Below, one piece after another: positions 34,428-44,552 of a stretch of DNA of 64,000 bases. The notes beneath the pieces are model-generated. The model was not told where the DNA came from. It was given only the letters and a program-made list of their open reading frames with translations, and searched no databases. This DNA comes from JAAYZH01 sp964479695 (GTDB taxonomy: Bacteria; Bacillota; Clostridia; Saccharofermentanales; Fastidiosipilaceae): contig CAYZSO010000007.1 of assembly GCA_964479695.1 (NCBI GenBank), positions 1 through 64,000 of the forward strand. The letters run 5' to 3'. Within the stretch, counting starts at the first letter, position 1. Each line of letters begins with the position of its first letter. The position numbers were made by a program, and so were the translations under genes.

Positions 34428-35145
34428 TCCAGGGAATCTCCTCCCCATCCGTCGCAATCGGCCTGACCAGCACCGAGGCTTTCTTCTCCGGCAAAATCCA
34501 GAGATCTTGGCGAATGATCTGACAAGCATCCGCATTCTCTACGCCTTGCTGTTTCAGAGCCTGAAGCAAAAGATCCGGTTTCAAATTTTCGCGGCTTCCG
34601 GCCAAACAGCGCAGCCACACATGATCGCCTTCCGCTCTTGCCTCAAGAATCAGCGGCAAAATATTCAGAGGTTTCTGCTTACCCTTGCTGAATTTCATTA
34701 CTTCCAGTTCCGGCAAATTCAACATAGCCAGAAATGGTTCGGCGAGATTCTCTCGAACGAAGAGATAATCACAAACTCTCACGCTCGCCATCAAGTGCGT
34801 GGCGCGGCTCACGGGGATTTCTTGGACGGCCAATAGGCTCTGCCCTTCCGGCAGGACTTGCGCAATTTGAGCAAAGGCTTCCGTCTCCGAGATTGTTTCG
34901 GCCAAACTGACATCGATATATTCCGCTTCAGAGGCGATACCCACGCCACTGGGTAAGGCAAAGACCAACTGTGGTCTGGGATTATACCCCTGCGAAAAGG
35001 CCAAGGGTAGTTTCGCACGAAGAAGGGCTCTCTCCATCGCCCGCATACGGTCCAGATGAGCCACCCAAACCAGCGGCCCTTGCCAGCGGATTTTGAGTCG
35101 GAGTACCATTTCGCGATTGTTACTGGGATCTCTAACTTCACTCAT
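34417..35145 (-). CDS. TIGR03936/DUF2344 radical-SAM-linked protein
   Basis: Family partner of the large B12/radical-SAM protein encoded immediately upstream, with which it overlaps by 4 bases. Recognisable by RLKIRWQGPLVWVAHLDRMRAMERALLRA and FSQGYNPRPQLVFALP. In other Firmicutes the pair (sometimes fused) is followed by rng-rplU-rpmA; here rsmA follows instead. Biochemical role unknown. 242 aa. Confidence 0.88.
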   Translation of the reverse strand: MSEVRDPSNNREMVLRLKIRWQGPLVWVAHLDRMRAMERALLRAKLPLAFSQGYNPRPQLVFALPSGVGIASEAEYIDVSLAETISETEAFAQIAQVLPEGQSLLAVQEIPVSRATHLMASVRVCDYLFVRENLAEPFLAMLNLPELEVMKFSKGKQKPLNILPLILEARAEGDHVWLRCLAGSRENLKPDLLLQALKQQGVENADACQIIRQDLWILPEKKASVLVRPIATDGEEIPWNGE

Positions 35146-37055
35146 CTGGCTACCTCAGGCTGGCGTTTGGCCATTCGCAGATTCTTCTGACCGGTAAGGC
35201 AGATCGGTGCCTCATAGTCTTGCACACCACAATAGGAGCATGATTCCCCGCAAGGGGTGGTCAATTCTGCCCGCAACGCCTTCTCCCATTCCCGGCGCAG
35301 AAATTTCTTGGTCACGCCGATATCGATGACGTCCCAAGGCAAAATTTCCTCGAAACTCCGTTCGCGATAGACATAGAAGTCAAACGATAGCCCTGCTTGA
35401 TCCATAAGTTCTTCCCAGACGGAGAGGTCAAAAAACTCTTCCCACGAGTCCAGATAGATGCCTCGTTTGCACCCTGCTTCCAAGACATCCGCGAGCCTTC
35501 TGTCGCCTCGGGCAAGCACCGCTTCCCAGAGTGATGTTTTCTGGTCGTGCCAGTTGTACTTCACGGCTCTGGACGTAAGCCGGTCACGCAGGTACGAGAC
35601 TTTCTCATCCAATTCCGCCTGCGTGGCTTGCGGCACCCATTGGAAGGGCGTGAATGGTTTGGGAATAAAGAGTGCCGTACTCACCGTAAGCTCCGGTTTG
35701 CGGACAGGGACACCCTCTTCTTTCAGTTTACGGTTGACACTGATTATCTTATAGACCAGATCCGGAATGCCCTCGACATCCGCCATCGTTTCCGTAGGAA
35801 GACCCAGCATGAAGTACAGCTTCGCTCCGGAATAGCCGCCGCGGAACGCTTTGGCCATACCTTCAAGAATCTCTGCCTCATCGATCCCCTTGTTGATAAC
35901 ATCACGAAGTCGCTGGGTACCGGCCTCGGGGGCAAAGGTGAGACCGCTCTTGCGCGTGGCGGAGATTTTCTCCAGGAATTCCAGTGAAAATTGGTCGATG
36001 CGAAGCGACGGCACGGAGAGATTGACCTTGGCCTCACCAATGACGCCAAGGAGCTCGTCGAGCAAGGGGGACAAACGGCTGTAGTCTGACGTGGACAAGG
36101 AGAGCATACCGGCTTCGTCGTAACCTGAGGCTTCTAACATCTGCCCCAATTGCTCACCTAATTTCTGCGGACTGCGCTCGCGCACCGGGCGGTAAATCTG
36201 ACCTGCTTGGCAGAAACGACAACCCCTGGGACAGCCGCGGAAGAGTTCCAGAGAAACTCGGTCATGAACAATACCGATATTCGGAACCAGGGGCTTAAGC
36301 GGGAATACGGCCTCGTCCATGTTCCGAATCAAGCGTTTCTTCACCTGCGCCGGTACGCCGGGAGCAAGGGGTGTAATCGCCTCAACCGTTCCGTCCGGAT
36401 GATAAGAAACATCATAGAGAGAAGGCACATAAACGCCCTCGATTTTCGCGGCTTCTAAGAGGAACTCCTTGCGGCTGAGTGTACCCGCCAAGCGTTTCTC
36501 GCGAAGCTCCAGCAGGACTTCCGGCAGGGTCTCTTCGGCTTCGCCTATGAGAACCAGATCGAAAAAGGGGGCCATGGGTTCTATGTTATAAACCACAGGT
36601 CCTCCTGCGATCACGATGGGATCCTTCTCACCCCTCTGTGCTGTCCGGAGCGGAATTTTGCCCATTTCCAGCATCTTCAAGACCGCACTGTACGACAATT
36701 CGAACGAGAGGCTGAAACCCACGCAATCGAACTCGTTAAGCGGCCTTTTCTGTTCCAAGCTGAAGAGGGGAATATCCTCCTCTTTCATGATGGCGGCCAG
36801 GTCTGTCCAGGGAGCGAAAACCCGTTCGCAAGCCAGTTCAGGCCTGCGGTTCACCGCTTCATATAAAATTCTGACTGCGAGATTCGACATCCCGATCTCA
36901 TAAATATCAGGAAAACACAAAGCAAAACGCAGCAGAGGGTATCCATCCGCTGCGTTTTCTTCTATTTTGACTATTTGATTATACTCGCCGCCGACATAAC
37001 GTCCCGGGAGCTTGACGCTGCGCAATAGCTGCGTACTTAGGGTAACTTCTGACAT
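35142..37055 (-). CDS. TIGR03960-family B12-binding radical SAM protein
   Basis: Predicted RNA- or protein-modifying radical SAM enzyme of unknown substrate. The N-terminal ~200 residues form the B12-like Rossmann region; the [4Fe-4S] motif is in FRGCPRGCRFCQAGQ near residue 275; a C-terminal Cys cluster CGESCSYCG is near 610-618. Length (637 aa) and coupling to the DUF2344 partner are typical. The modified target is not established. Confidence 0.9.
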   Translation of the reverse strand: MSEVTLSTQLLRSVKLPGRYVGGEYNQIVKIEENAADGYPLLRFALCFPDIYEIGMSNLAVRILYEAVNRRPELACERVFAPWTDLAAIMKEEDIPLFSLEQKRPLNEFDCVGFSLSFELSYSAVLKMLEMGKIPLRTAQRGEKDPIVIAGGPVVYNIEPMAPFFDLVLIGEAEETLPEVLLELREKRLAGTLSRKEFLLEAAKIEGVYVPSLYDVSYHPDGTVEAITPLAPGVPAQVKKRLIRNMDEAVFPLKPLVPNIGIVHDRVSLELFRGCPRGCRFCQAGQIYRPVRERSPQKLGEQLGQMLEASGYDEAGMLSLSTSDYSRLSPLLDELLGVIGEAKVNLSVPSLRIDQFSLEFLEKISATRKSGLTFAPEAGTQRLRDVINKGIDEAEILEGMAKAFRGGYSGAKLYFMLGLPTETMADVEGIPDLVYKIISVNRKLKEEGVPVRKPELTVSTALFIPKPFTPFQWVPQATQAELDEKVSYLRDRLTSRAVKYNWHDQKTSLWEAVLARGDRRLADVLEAGCKRGIYLDSWEEFFDLSVWEELMDQAGLSFDFYVYRERSFEEILPWDVIDIGVTKKFLRREWEKALRAELTTPCGESCSYCGVQDYEAPICLTGQKNLRMAKRQPEVAR

Positions 37056-37075
37056 AGAACTCCTGAAAGTTACGC

Positions 37076-38416
37076 TTAGAGACGAGCCTCCAGCTTAGCC
37101 TTCTCTTCTTCGTAACCCGGTTTGCCCAAGAGAGCAAACATATTCTTCTTATAAGCTTCGACACCCGGCTGGTCGAATGGATTGATCGCATTGAGATATC
37201 CGGAGATCGCACAAGCCCGCTCGAAGAAGTAAACCATCTCACCGAACGTAAAGGCGGTCAGTTCGTCTACGGTAACGGCGAGATTCGGAACACCGCCGTC
37301 CACATGAGCCAGGACGGTACCTTGCATGGCCTTGTAGTTCACTTCGTGCATGTCCTTGCCGGCCAAGTAGTTGAGGCCGTCCAGATTCTGCTCATCTTCA
37401 GGGATTATATAGGAAAAACGCGGTTTCTCAAACCACAAAACGGTTTCGAAGAGGTTTCTGCGCCCTTCCTGAATATATTGTCCCATGGAATGAAGATCCG
37501 TCGTGTTGTCCACACCGGCCGGGAAAATGCCCTTGTTATCCTTGCCGTCGCTCTCGCCGTTAAGCTGTTTCCACCACTCCGTCAGATAATGCATAGAGGG
37601 TTCGTAGTTTACCATGATCTCCGTTGAATAGCCTTTGCGCGAGAGCGCAGTTCTTGCCGCAGCGTACTGATAAGCGGGATTTCCTGCCAGGTCTTCCTTG
37701 CTGTAGGCTTCCATACCGGCCTTCGCGCCGCGCATCATTTCCTCGATATCAATTCCGGCAACGGCAATCGGCAGGAGGCCAACTGCTGTAAGCACAGAGT
37801 AGCGGCCACCGACGTCATCCGGAACGACGAAAGATTCATAGCCTTCGTTGTCAGCCAGCGTCTTCAGAGCCCCTCTGGCCTTATCCGTGGTCACATAGAT
37901 CCGTTTCTTCGCCTCATCTTTGCCATACCGTTCTTCGACATAAGCCTTAAGTACACGGAAGGCAATCGCGGGTTCGGTTGTCGTGCCGGACTTGGAAATC
38001 ACGTTCAGGCAAACACTCTTGCCCTCCAAGAGGTCCAGAAGTTCCGTCAGGTAAGCCGGCGAGATCTGATTCCCGGCAAAGAGCACCAGTGGGGCCGTCC
38101 TCTCAGCATGGCTCAGGGCTTGGGAGAAATGGTTCGACAGAGCGTCGATCGCGGCCTTCGCCCCTAAATAAGAACCTCCGATACCGATACAAATGAAGAT
38201 TTCGCAATTCTCGCGGATATCTGCCGCCGCCTTCAGAATGCGGGCAAATTCTTCCTTGTCGTAATTGAGCGGCAGATCGACCCAGCCCAGATAGTCATGA
38301 CCGGGGCCTGTTCTCTCCTCCAACATGGTATGGGCAAGGGTAACCTGCGGAGTCAGCATGGCAATCTCTGATTCATTCATGAATGGCAAAGCATTCTGGT
38401 AAGAAAACGTAATCAT
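37076..38416 (-). CDS. pgi: Glucose-6-phosphate isomerase
   Basis: Glycolytic interconversion of glucose-6-P and fructose-6-P. The short Firmicutes-type protein (446 aa) shows CIGIGGSYLGAKAAIDAL, the SKSGTTTEPA sugar-phosphate loop and the signature region NTTDLHSMGQYIQEGRRN with catalytic Glu. AAAAGGAG ribosome-binding site; 48 bases separate it from the radical-SAM gene upstream. Confidence 0.97.
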   Translation of the reverse strand: MITFSYQNALPFMNESEIAMLTPQVTLAHTMLEERTGPGHDYLGWVDLPLNYDKEEFARILKAAADIRENCEIFICIGIGGSYLGAKAAIDALSNHFSQALSHAERTAPLVLFAGNQISPAYLTELLDLLEGKSVCLNVISKSGTTTEPAIAFRVLKAYVEERYGKDEAKKRIYVTTDKARGALKTLADNEGYESFVVPDDVGGRYSVLTAVGLLPIAVAGIDIEEMMRGAKAGMEAYSKEDLAGNPAYQYAAARTALSRKGYSTEIMVNYEPSMHYLTEWWKQLNGESDGKDNKGIFPAGVDNTTDLHSMGQYIQEGRRNLFETVLWFEKPRFSYIIPEDEQNLDGLNYLAGKDMHEVNYKAMQGTVLAHVDGGVPNLAVTVDELTAFTFGEMVYFFERACAISGYLNAINPFDQPGVEAYKKNMFALLGKPGYEEEKAKLEARL

Positions 38417-38464
38417 AGGAATCTCCTTTTCTCAGGTATTTCACAATATCATAAGTATTTTACC

Positions 38465-39982
38465 TTACCTATGCTGTTTTTGCGACATTTTCTCCCAAGA
38501 AAGTGAGCCCGGTTTGCGTGTGTCGTTGTAGTCCTCGATTAATAAGGCCATAGTTTCGGCCAAAGCCGCCCCCAACAACTCTTGGTTCAGAAAATCTTGG
38601 ATGACCAGGTACTGTTCTTCGCGGGAGAGATAGCGTCCGCTCTCCCCTCGCCTTTTCTCATAGCAGGCACCGATCGCCGCCATCAGGTCATAAGGTTTGC
38701 GTTCCAACTTCTCGGGCAGGAGCGGCAGTAGTTTCGGCAGCATATTCTGGTTGAAGTAGCGGTCAGTCATGTCGGCGACGAGGTCAGCCTCCAGGAGATC
38801 TTCCACATCCATGGCATCAGAAGCCACGACTTCATAAGGCGGTACCGGGTTTGATCTGTAGCCTCTGCGCTCTGCCTCCTCACGCATGCCTGTGCCGCGC
38901 AGAAGTTTCAAGTGTCCCAACTGGAGCATATCGGGCCTAAGATCCCAACATACTTCGTAGGATTGGCGAAGCTCTTCTCTTGTCTCACCCGGAAGTCCTG
39001 CAATCAGATCTAAGTGAATGTGTTGCTTGCCCGCGAGAAGCAAGCGCTTCAGCAAACCCAGACCCTTCGCCGTCATTGGTTTCCGATGGACATTCCGTAA
39101 GATGTGCGGATGAATGCTCTGGAGCCCGATTTCAAACTGAAAGAGTCCCTGCGGCGCTTCTTCCAGAAGAGCAACGGAAGCCTCATCCAGGAGCGAAGCT
39201 TCCAGCTCAAAATGAAAGCATGGCCTCTCCGAAGCCGTAAGGTTCTCCGTTCGTTTGATCAAGTAGCTCCAGATCCGCCCGGCTCTCTCCGGCGGAAAAT
39301 TAAAGCTTCTGTCCAGAAATTTCACGAGGGTAAAGCCATTTTCAATAAACCAGTCCAATTCTTCATACACCTTCGGCAGCGAACGAAAGGCAGGGCTGGG
39401 TTCAAGGCTCGAAACACAATAGGAACACTGATAAGGACAGCCCCTGGAACTCTCATAGTAAGCGATCCGATGCCGGAAATTCTCCTTGAACTTCGGGTAG
39501 ATAAAAGGGAGCTTGTCAGGGTTCACCGCTCTTGTGGAGGGATGGGTTTTTGCCCACGCCAAAATCTCAGACGGAGTGCCCGTCTGCTGCAGAAGCGCGA
39601 GGAGGGCTTCTTCGCCGTCACCCATCGCTAGAAAATCCCACAAAGGTTGGCGCAGGTATTCCGCCTCACGGTCATAAGCCACTTCGGGACCACCCGCCAT
39701 GAAACGCGCGGAAGGCGCCATTTCATGCAAAAGTCCTAAAAGTTCATCGATATAAACCGCATTCCAAATATAGACCGAGAATGCATAGACCTCTGCCTGT
39801 TCCCGGTAGAGTGCAGCCGCCACCTCACTTACCGGGCGGTTAATCTGGAACTCGCGAATGCTGAGCTCATGAGATGCGAAAAGAGCAGGGGTAAGCTGCT
39901 CTTTGCAATACTGAACCATCGAATAGAGACCGGGATGGCTCTGACTGTAGCTGGCATTGACGCCAATAAGAACGAGTTTCAT
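38465..39982 (-). CDS. B12-binding-domain radical SAM protein (DUF4080 type)
   Basis: N-terminal ~150 residues resemble a B12-binding domain (LVLIGVNASYSQSHPGL...FMAGGPEVAYD). The radical SAM cluster motif is SSRGCPYQCSYCVSS at ~177-190, with a GLPGET element later. A C-terminal DUF4080-like part completes it (505 aa). No function is established for this family. Its ATG overlaps the ilvB stop by 4 bases, so it is translated with the branched-chain amino-acid operon. Confidence 0.85.
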   Translation of the reverse strand: MKLVLIGVNASYSQSHPGLYSMVQYCKEQLTPALFASHELSIREFQINRPVSEVAAALYREQAEVYAFSVYIWNAVYIDELLGLLHEMAPSARFMAGGPEVAYDREAEYLRQPLWDFLAMGDGEEALLALLQQTGTPSEILAWAKTHPSTRAVNPDKLPFIYPKFKENFRHRIAYYESSRGCPYQCSYCVSSLEPSPAFRSLPKVYEELDWFIENGFTLVKFLDRSFNFPPERAGRIWSYLIKRTENLTASERPCFHFELEASLLDEASVALLEEAPQGLFQFEIGLQSIHPHILRNVHRKPMTAKGLGLLKRLLLAGKQHIHLDLIAGLPGETREELRQSYEVCWDLRPDMLQLGHLKLLRGTGMREEAERRGYRSNPVPPYEVVASDAMDVEDLLEADLVADMTDRYFNQNMLPKLLPLLPEKLERKPYDLMAAIGACYEKRRGESGRYLSREEQYLVIQDFLNQELLGAALAETMALLIEDYNDTRKPGSLSWEKMSQKQHR

Positions 39983-41709
39983 TCCATCAACAAGCCCGGC
40001 ATGATGATCTCGTCACTGTTCTTGCCGGCCGGCACCATCGGGAAGACATTTTCCTGTGTGCGAATGAGAATTCGCGCCAAGTAAGGCCCTTCAGACGCCT
40101 GCATCTCATCCAGCATTTCGTCCAACTCTTCAGGTGTACTGACCGTACGACCGGGGATGTTATACGCATCCGCGATTTTGACAAAATCAGGGTTATTATT
40201 GAGTTCGGATTGGCTGAAGTGATCGTCGAAGAAGAGGTTTTGCCACTGCCTCACCATTCCCAGCGTTGCGTTGTCAAAAACAAAGATCTTGATTGGCAAG
40301 TGATTCTGGTCAATCGTTCCCAGTTCCTGAATGACCATTTGGATTCCGCCGTCACCCACAATGGCGACAACCGGACGAGACGGAGCCGCAAATTGAGCAC
40401 CGATCGCAGCCGGCAGGCCGAAACCCATCGTGCCGAGCCCGCCTGAAGTAAGGAAACTACGGGGGGATTCAACTGGAAAATATTGAGCGGCAAACATTTG
40501 ATGTTGGCCTACGTCCGTGACCACAATCGGATCTTGCCCCTTGAAACGGGCGGCGATCTTCGTCATGACATACTCCGGCAATAGCGGTGTTTCCGCCTTG
40601 ACATAGTCGCGCTCGATCACTTCGGTCATTTTCTGTTTGGTTTTTGCCAGCTGTTCTTTCCATGGCTCCAACTGATGAACCCAGGTCTTGTATTTCGGCT
40701 CAGAAGCCCCTTCCCGCAAGGCCTTTGTCAGGGTGCGGAAGAAGTGGGCGGCATCATCTTCGACCGCCAGATCAACTTGGACGTTCTTATTGATTTCCGA
40801 GGGATCAATATCACAGTGGACAATCTTGCGATGCTTATTTTTCTTGTATTTCAGAGGGTCTCCGATGACCCGGTCACTGAAACGACAGCCGACGGCTAAC
40901 AGAAGGTCACATTTATCCAGGGCTTCGTTGGCTTGCAGTGAACCGTGCATGCCGGCGAAACCTAAATAGAGCGGATGCTCCTCACTTACGGCACTGATCC
41001 CCATGGTGGTCGCGGCCGTTGGAATCGGACAGACCTCCATGAATTCGGCAAGCTCTTCCGCGGCACCCGGAGAAGTGACGACCCCACCGCCCACTAAGAG
41101 CAAAGGCCGATGCGATGCGCGCAGGATTTCTCTCAGAGAGGAAATCTGTTGAATCGATTTGCGAGGCTCAGGCACGACTCGGTGAAACTGCCGCAATGGG
41201 GTTTGCTGCGGAATTTCAATGGCCAGGATATCCTTCGGAATATTGACCAGCACCGGGCCGGGACGCCCATCGGTTGTAAGATTCCAAGCTTCTTCCAAGA
41301 TCGGAAGAAGCTTATGTTCATCCATGATTAGGTAAGATGCTTTGGTAATCGGCTCGGTGACACCGGTGATGTCCGCTTCCTGAAAGGCGTCACGGCCGGT
41401 GTCTTTGCGAGCGACAGCGCCTGTGATGGCAAAAACCGGCACCGAGTCCAGCATAGCATCCGCGAGGCCGGTAACAAGATTTGTGGCACCGGGACCGGAC
41501 GTGGCAATACAGACACCGGGGCGACCTGTAACCTTGGCATAGCCTTCAGCCGCGTGGGCAGCACCCTGCTCATGCCTGACCAGAATATGGTTGAAGCGGC
41601 GTTTATAAATCGCTTCGTACAGAACGAGTACAGGGCCGCCGGGATACCCGAAGGCCACGTCGACGCCCTTGTCTTCTAAAAATTTGATAAGTGCTTCGGC
41701 TCCGTTCAT
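39979..41709 (-). CDS. ilvB: Acetolactate synthase, catalytic (large) subunit
   Basis: ThDP-dependent enzyme making acetolactate or acetohydroxybutyrate for valine, leucine and isoleucine. Catalytic Glu in RHEQGAAHAAEG (~48) and ThDP/Mg motif GDGGIQM...N near 430-460 are present; a biosynthetic rather than catabolic type is supported by the ilv/leu context. 576 aa. No regulatory subunit gene (ilvN/ilvH) lies next to it. It follows ilvD by 3 bases. Confidence 0.95.
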   Translation of the reverse strand: MNGAEALIKFLEDKGVDVAFGYPGGPVLVLYEAIYKRRFNHILVRHEQGAAHAAEGYAKVTGRPGVCIATSGPGATNLVTGLADAMLDSVPVFAITGAVARKDTGRDAFQEADITGVTEPITKASYLIMDEHKLLPILEEAWNLTTDGRPGPVLVNIPKDILAIEIPQQTPLRQFHRVVPEPRKSIQQISSLREILRASHRPLLLVGGGVVTSPGAAEELAEFMEVCPIPTAATTMGISAVSEEHPLYLGFAGMHGSLQANEALDKCDLLLAVGCRFSDRVIGDPLKYKKNKHRKIVHCDIDPSEINKNVQVDLAVEDDAAHFFRTLTKALREGASEPKYKTWVHQLEPWKEQLAKTKQKMTEVIERDYVKAETPLLPEYVMTKIAARFKGQDPIVVTDVGQHQMFAAQYFPVESPRSFLTSGGLGTMGFGLPAAIGAQFAAPSRPVVAIVGDGGIQMVIQELGTIDQNHLPIKIFVFDNATLGMVRQWQNLFFDDHFSQSELNNNPDFVKIADAYNIPGRTVSTPEELDEMLDEMQASEGPYLARILIRTQENVFPMVPAGKNSDEIIMPGLLME

Positions 41710-41712
41710 AAC

Positions 41713-43416
41713 TTAACTCATTCCTGCGCCTTCTGCCGCGGAGCGGACAGACCTGCGGTAACGGGCCAAAACGCCCGTGATTTCGCGCTCAGGCGGTGAC
41801 ATGGCTTCTCTTCCGGCCAGTTCTTCTTCACTGACAAGCAGTTCAATCGAACGGGCAGGGATGTCGATCTTGATCCGGTCACCCTCCACAATTTTGCCAA
41901 TCAAACCACCGGCCAGAGCTTCGGGGCTGATATGGCCCACGGCAGCGCCTCGGCTTGCTCCTGAGAAACGGCCATCGGTGATCAGGGCCACACGGTTATC
42001 GAGTCCCATGCCGGCGAGGGCGGAGGTCGGGCTCAGCATTTCACGCATTCCCGGTCCGCCGGCCGGACCCTCGAAACGAATGACGACCACATCACCGGGG
42101 ACAATTTTGCCGCCCAAGATCGCGTTGTTGGCATCTTCTTCACTCTCGAACACTCGTGCAGGTCCTTCATGCTGCAACATTTCCGGGAGAACTGCCCCCT
42201 TCTTGACAACACAGCCTTCAGGAGCCAGATTTCCATAGAGAACAGCCAAACCGCCATCCTTGGAAACCGGGTCAGCCACGGTGTGGAGGATCCTGGGGTT
42301 CCGGACTTTGCGAAGACCTTGGATCCGTTCCCTCATGGTACCGTCAACTGACTTGACGTCAGCGTTCACAAGCCCACCCTCGGCCAGCTCGGCGAAGACC
42401 GCGGTAATCCCGCCTTCCTTGCCCAGATCGATAATATAGTCACGGCTTGCCGGATTCAGTTTCACCAATTGCGGGGTCTTCTTCGAGATCTCGGCGATCT
42501 CTCCGATGGTCAATTCGTAGCCTGCTTCGCGCGAAATCGCCAGCATGTGCAGGACGGAATTCGTGGAACCGCCCAGAGCCATATCCATAGCCAAAGCATT
42601 CTTAATCGCCTCAGGCGTCATGATGTCTCTTGCCTTCACTTGCGCTTCGACTAAGTCCATGATTTTCATCCCGGCGTGTTTGGCCAAGCGCCGGCGGTCA
42701 GCCAGCACGGCCGGAATCGTGCCGTTACCGGGCAAGCCCAAACCCATTGCCTCGGTCAGGCAGTTCATGGTGTTCGCTGTGTACATCCCTGAACAACTGC
42801 CGCAGCTGGGGCAAGCAGAGCACTCGATCTGATAGAGATCATCATCGGTCAGTTTACCGACCGAGTGGGTGCCGACGGCTTCAAACACTTCATTCAAACC
42901 GACATCGCCGATGATGGTGTCACCCGGGAGCATCGGCCCGCCGGATACGAAAATGCTCGGAATATTCATGCGGGCAGCTGCCATCAGCATACCGGGAACC
43001 ACTTTGTCACAGTTGGGAATGAATACGACACCGTCAAACATGTGTGCCGTCAACATGATTTCACAGGAATCAGCGATATAGTCTCGTGAGACCAGAGAAT
43101 AGCGCATGCCGTTATGGTTCATAGAGATGCCGTCACAAACAGCGATCGCCGGGAATTCAAAAGGCACACCACCGGCCATACGAATGCCGGCCTTCACTTC
43201 TTCCGCAATTTCACGGAGGTGTTTGTGGCCCGGTACAATATCGTTATAAGAATTAACCACCGCGATAAAGGGGCGGTCCATTTCTTCTTCCGTCAAACCG
43301 AGTGCATAGAGCAAGGAGCGATGACCCGCGCGGGACGGTCCGTATTTGATTTTCGCTGAGCGTTGCTGGGAAGGCTCTGCGTCAGCGGGATTTTTCTTGA
43401 TAAAATTGATCGCCAT
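41713..43416 (-). CDS. ilvD: Dihydroxy-acid dehydratase
   Basis: Fe-S dehydratase that makes the 2-keto acid precursors of valine and isoleucine. Cluster cysteines lie in IPNCDKVVPG and CPSCGSCSGMYTANTM, with the KMGGSTN-equivalent ALGGSTNSVLH. Start chosen at the ATG 43416 (MAINF), 9 bases after GGAG; a TTG frame start at 43431 lies within the ribosome-binding region. 567 aa, standard. Confidence 0.96.
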   Translation of the reverse strand: MAINFIKKNPADAEPSQQRSAKIKYGPSRAGHRSLLYALGLTEEEMDRPFIAVVNSYNDIVPGHKHLREIAEEVKAGIRMAGGVPFEFPAIAVCDGISMNHNGMRYSLVSRDYIADSCEIMLTAHMFDGVVFIPNCDKVVPGMLMAAARMNIPSIFVSGGPMLPGDTIIGDVGLNEVFEAVGTHSVGKLTDDDLYQIECSACPSCGSCSGMYTANTMNCLTEAMGLGLPGNGTIPAVLADRRRLAKHAGMKIMDLVEAQVKARDIMTPEAIKNALAMDMALGGSTNSVLHMLAISREAGYELTIGEIAEISKKTPQLVKLNPASRDYIIDLGKEGGITAVFAELAEGGLVNADVKSVDGTMRERIQGLRKVRNPRILHTVADPVSKDGGLAVLYGNLAPEGCVVKKGAVLPEMLQHEGPARVFESEEDANNAILGGKIVPGDVVVIRFEGPAGGPGMREMLSPTSALAGMGLDNRVALITDGRFSGASRGAAVGHISPEALAGGLIGKIVEGDRIKIDIPARSIELLVSEEELAGREAMSPPEREITGVLARYRRSVRSAAEGAGMS

Positions 43417-43451
43417 ATTTTTCTTCTCCAAACGTATGGAAATTTTCCTAA

Positions 43452-44552
43452 TTATACTCTAGCCAGCACTTTCTCGGTTATCTCAATGGTACCGAGAATT
43501 TGTTCGGCCGGAATTTCTGTGTCCGCATAAGCCAGATCGGCCGTACGCCAGCCCTCGTTCAGCACGTGATTCACGGCATTTTCGATGCGCGTAGCGGCTT
43601 TCTCTTCCTTGAGAGAGATTCGAAGCATCATGGCAGCGGAGAGAATGGTGGCCAAAGGATTCGCCTTATTCTGGCCTGCGATGTCCGGGGCAGAGCCGTG
43701 AATGGGTTCATACATGCCCGGTGTGCCGGGTTTGCCCAGCGATGCGGAAGGCAACAAGCCGACGGATCCGGTGATCTGGCCGGCTTCATCCGAGAGAATA
43801 TCGCCGAACATATTGGATGTAAGGATTACATCGAAGTCATAAGGCCTTTTCACGAGCTGCATAGAAGCATTGTCAACATACATATAGTCGAGCGTGACTT
43901 CCGGATAAGAGACGGCAATTTCGCCTGCCACTTCGCGCCAGAGTCTGGAACTTGCCAAGACATTGGCCTTGTCAACCAAGGTCAGATGCCGCCGCCGGTT
44001 CATGGCCTGGTCGAAAGCGATTTCCGTAATTCGGGCAATTTCCTCATAGGAGTATGTCTCAATGTCACTGGCTTCGCGTGTTTCGTTCTCGCCCCAGCTC
44101 TTGTGCTCACCGAAATACATCCCCCCGGTCAGCTCTCGGACAATCAGCATGTCAATGCCTCGTTCGGTGATTTCCGGTTTCAGCGGGCTTGCCTTGGCCA
44201 AAGGCTGGTAGAGAACTGCCGGTCGCAAATTGGCGTAGAGTCCCAATTCTTTCCGCAAGCCAAGAAGTGCCTGTTCGGGGCGAAGTGCGGGATCCAGTTT
44301 ATCCCATTGGGGACCACCCACGGCACCCAATAAGATCGCATCCGAATTTTTCGCTGTAGTTACCGTTTCTTCCGGCAGTGGGTGACCTGTCTTGTCATAA
44401 GCGGCACCACCTGCGTCAACGGTCGTATAAGCCAGCGTAAAACCTTCGAGAGAGGCGGCTTTGGCCAGAACTTGACAGGCTGAATCAACGATATCAGGTC
44501 CGATACCATCTCCCGGAATCACACAAATTTTGTATTGACGGGCTGAACTCAT
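43452..44552 (-). CDS. leuB: 3-isopropylmalate dehydrogenase
   Basis: NAD-dependent oxidative decarboxylation in leucine synthesis. IPGDGIGPDIV at the N terminus, RELTGGMYFGEHK (typical RELTGGIYFGE) and the NMFGDILSDEAG metal/NAD motif are present. 366 aa. It overlaps leuD by 4 bases, as expected for coupled leu genes. Confidence 0.97.
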   Translation of the reverse strand: MSSARQYKICVIPGDGIGPDIVDSACQVLAKAASLEGFTLAYTTVDAGGAAYDKTGHPLPEETVTTAKNSDAILLGAVGGPQWDKLDPALRPEQALLGLRKELGLYANLRPAVLYQPLAKASPLKPEITERGIDMLIVRELTGGMYFGEHKSWGENETREASDIETYSYEEIARITEIAFDQAMNRRRHLTLVDKANVLASSRLWREVAGEIAVSYPEVTLDYMYVDNASMQLVKRPYDFDVILTSNMFGDILSDEAGQITGSVGLLPSASLGKPGTPGMYEPIHGSAPDIAGQNKANPLATILSAAMMLRISLKEEKAATRIENAVNHVLNEGWRTADLAYADTEIPAEQILGTIEITEKVLARV

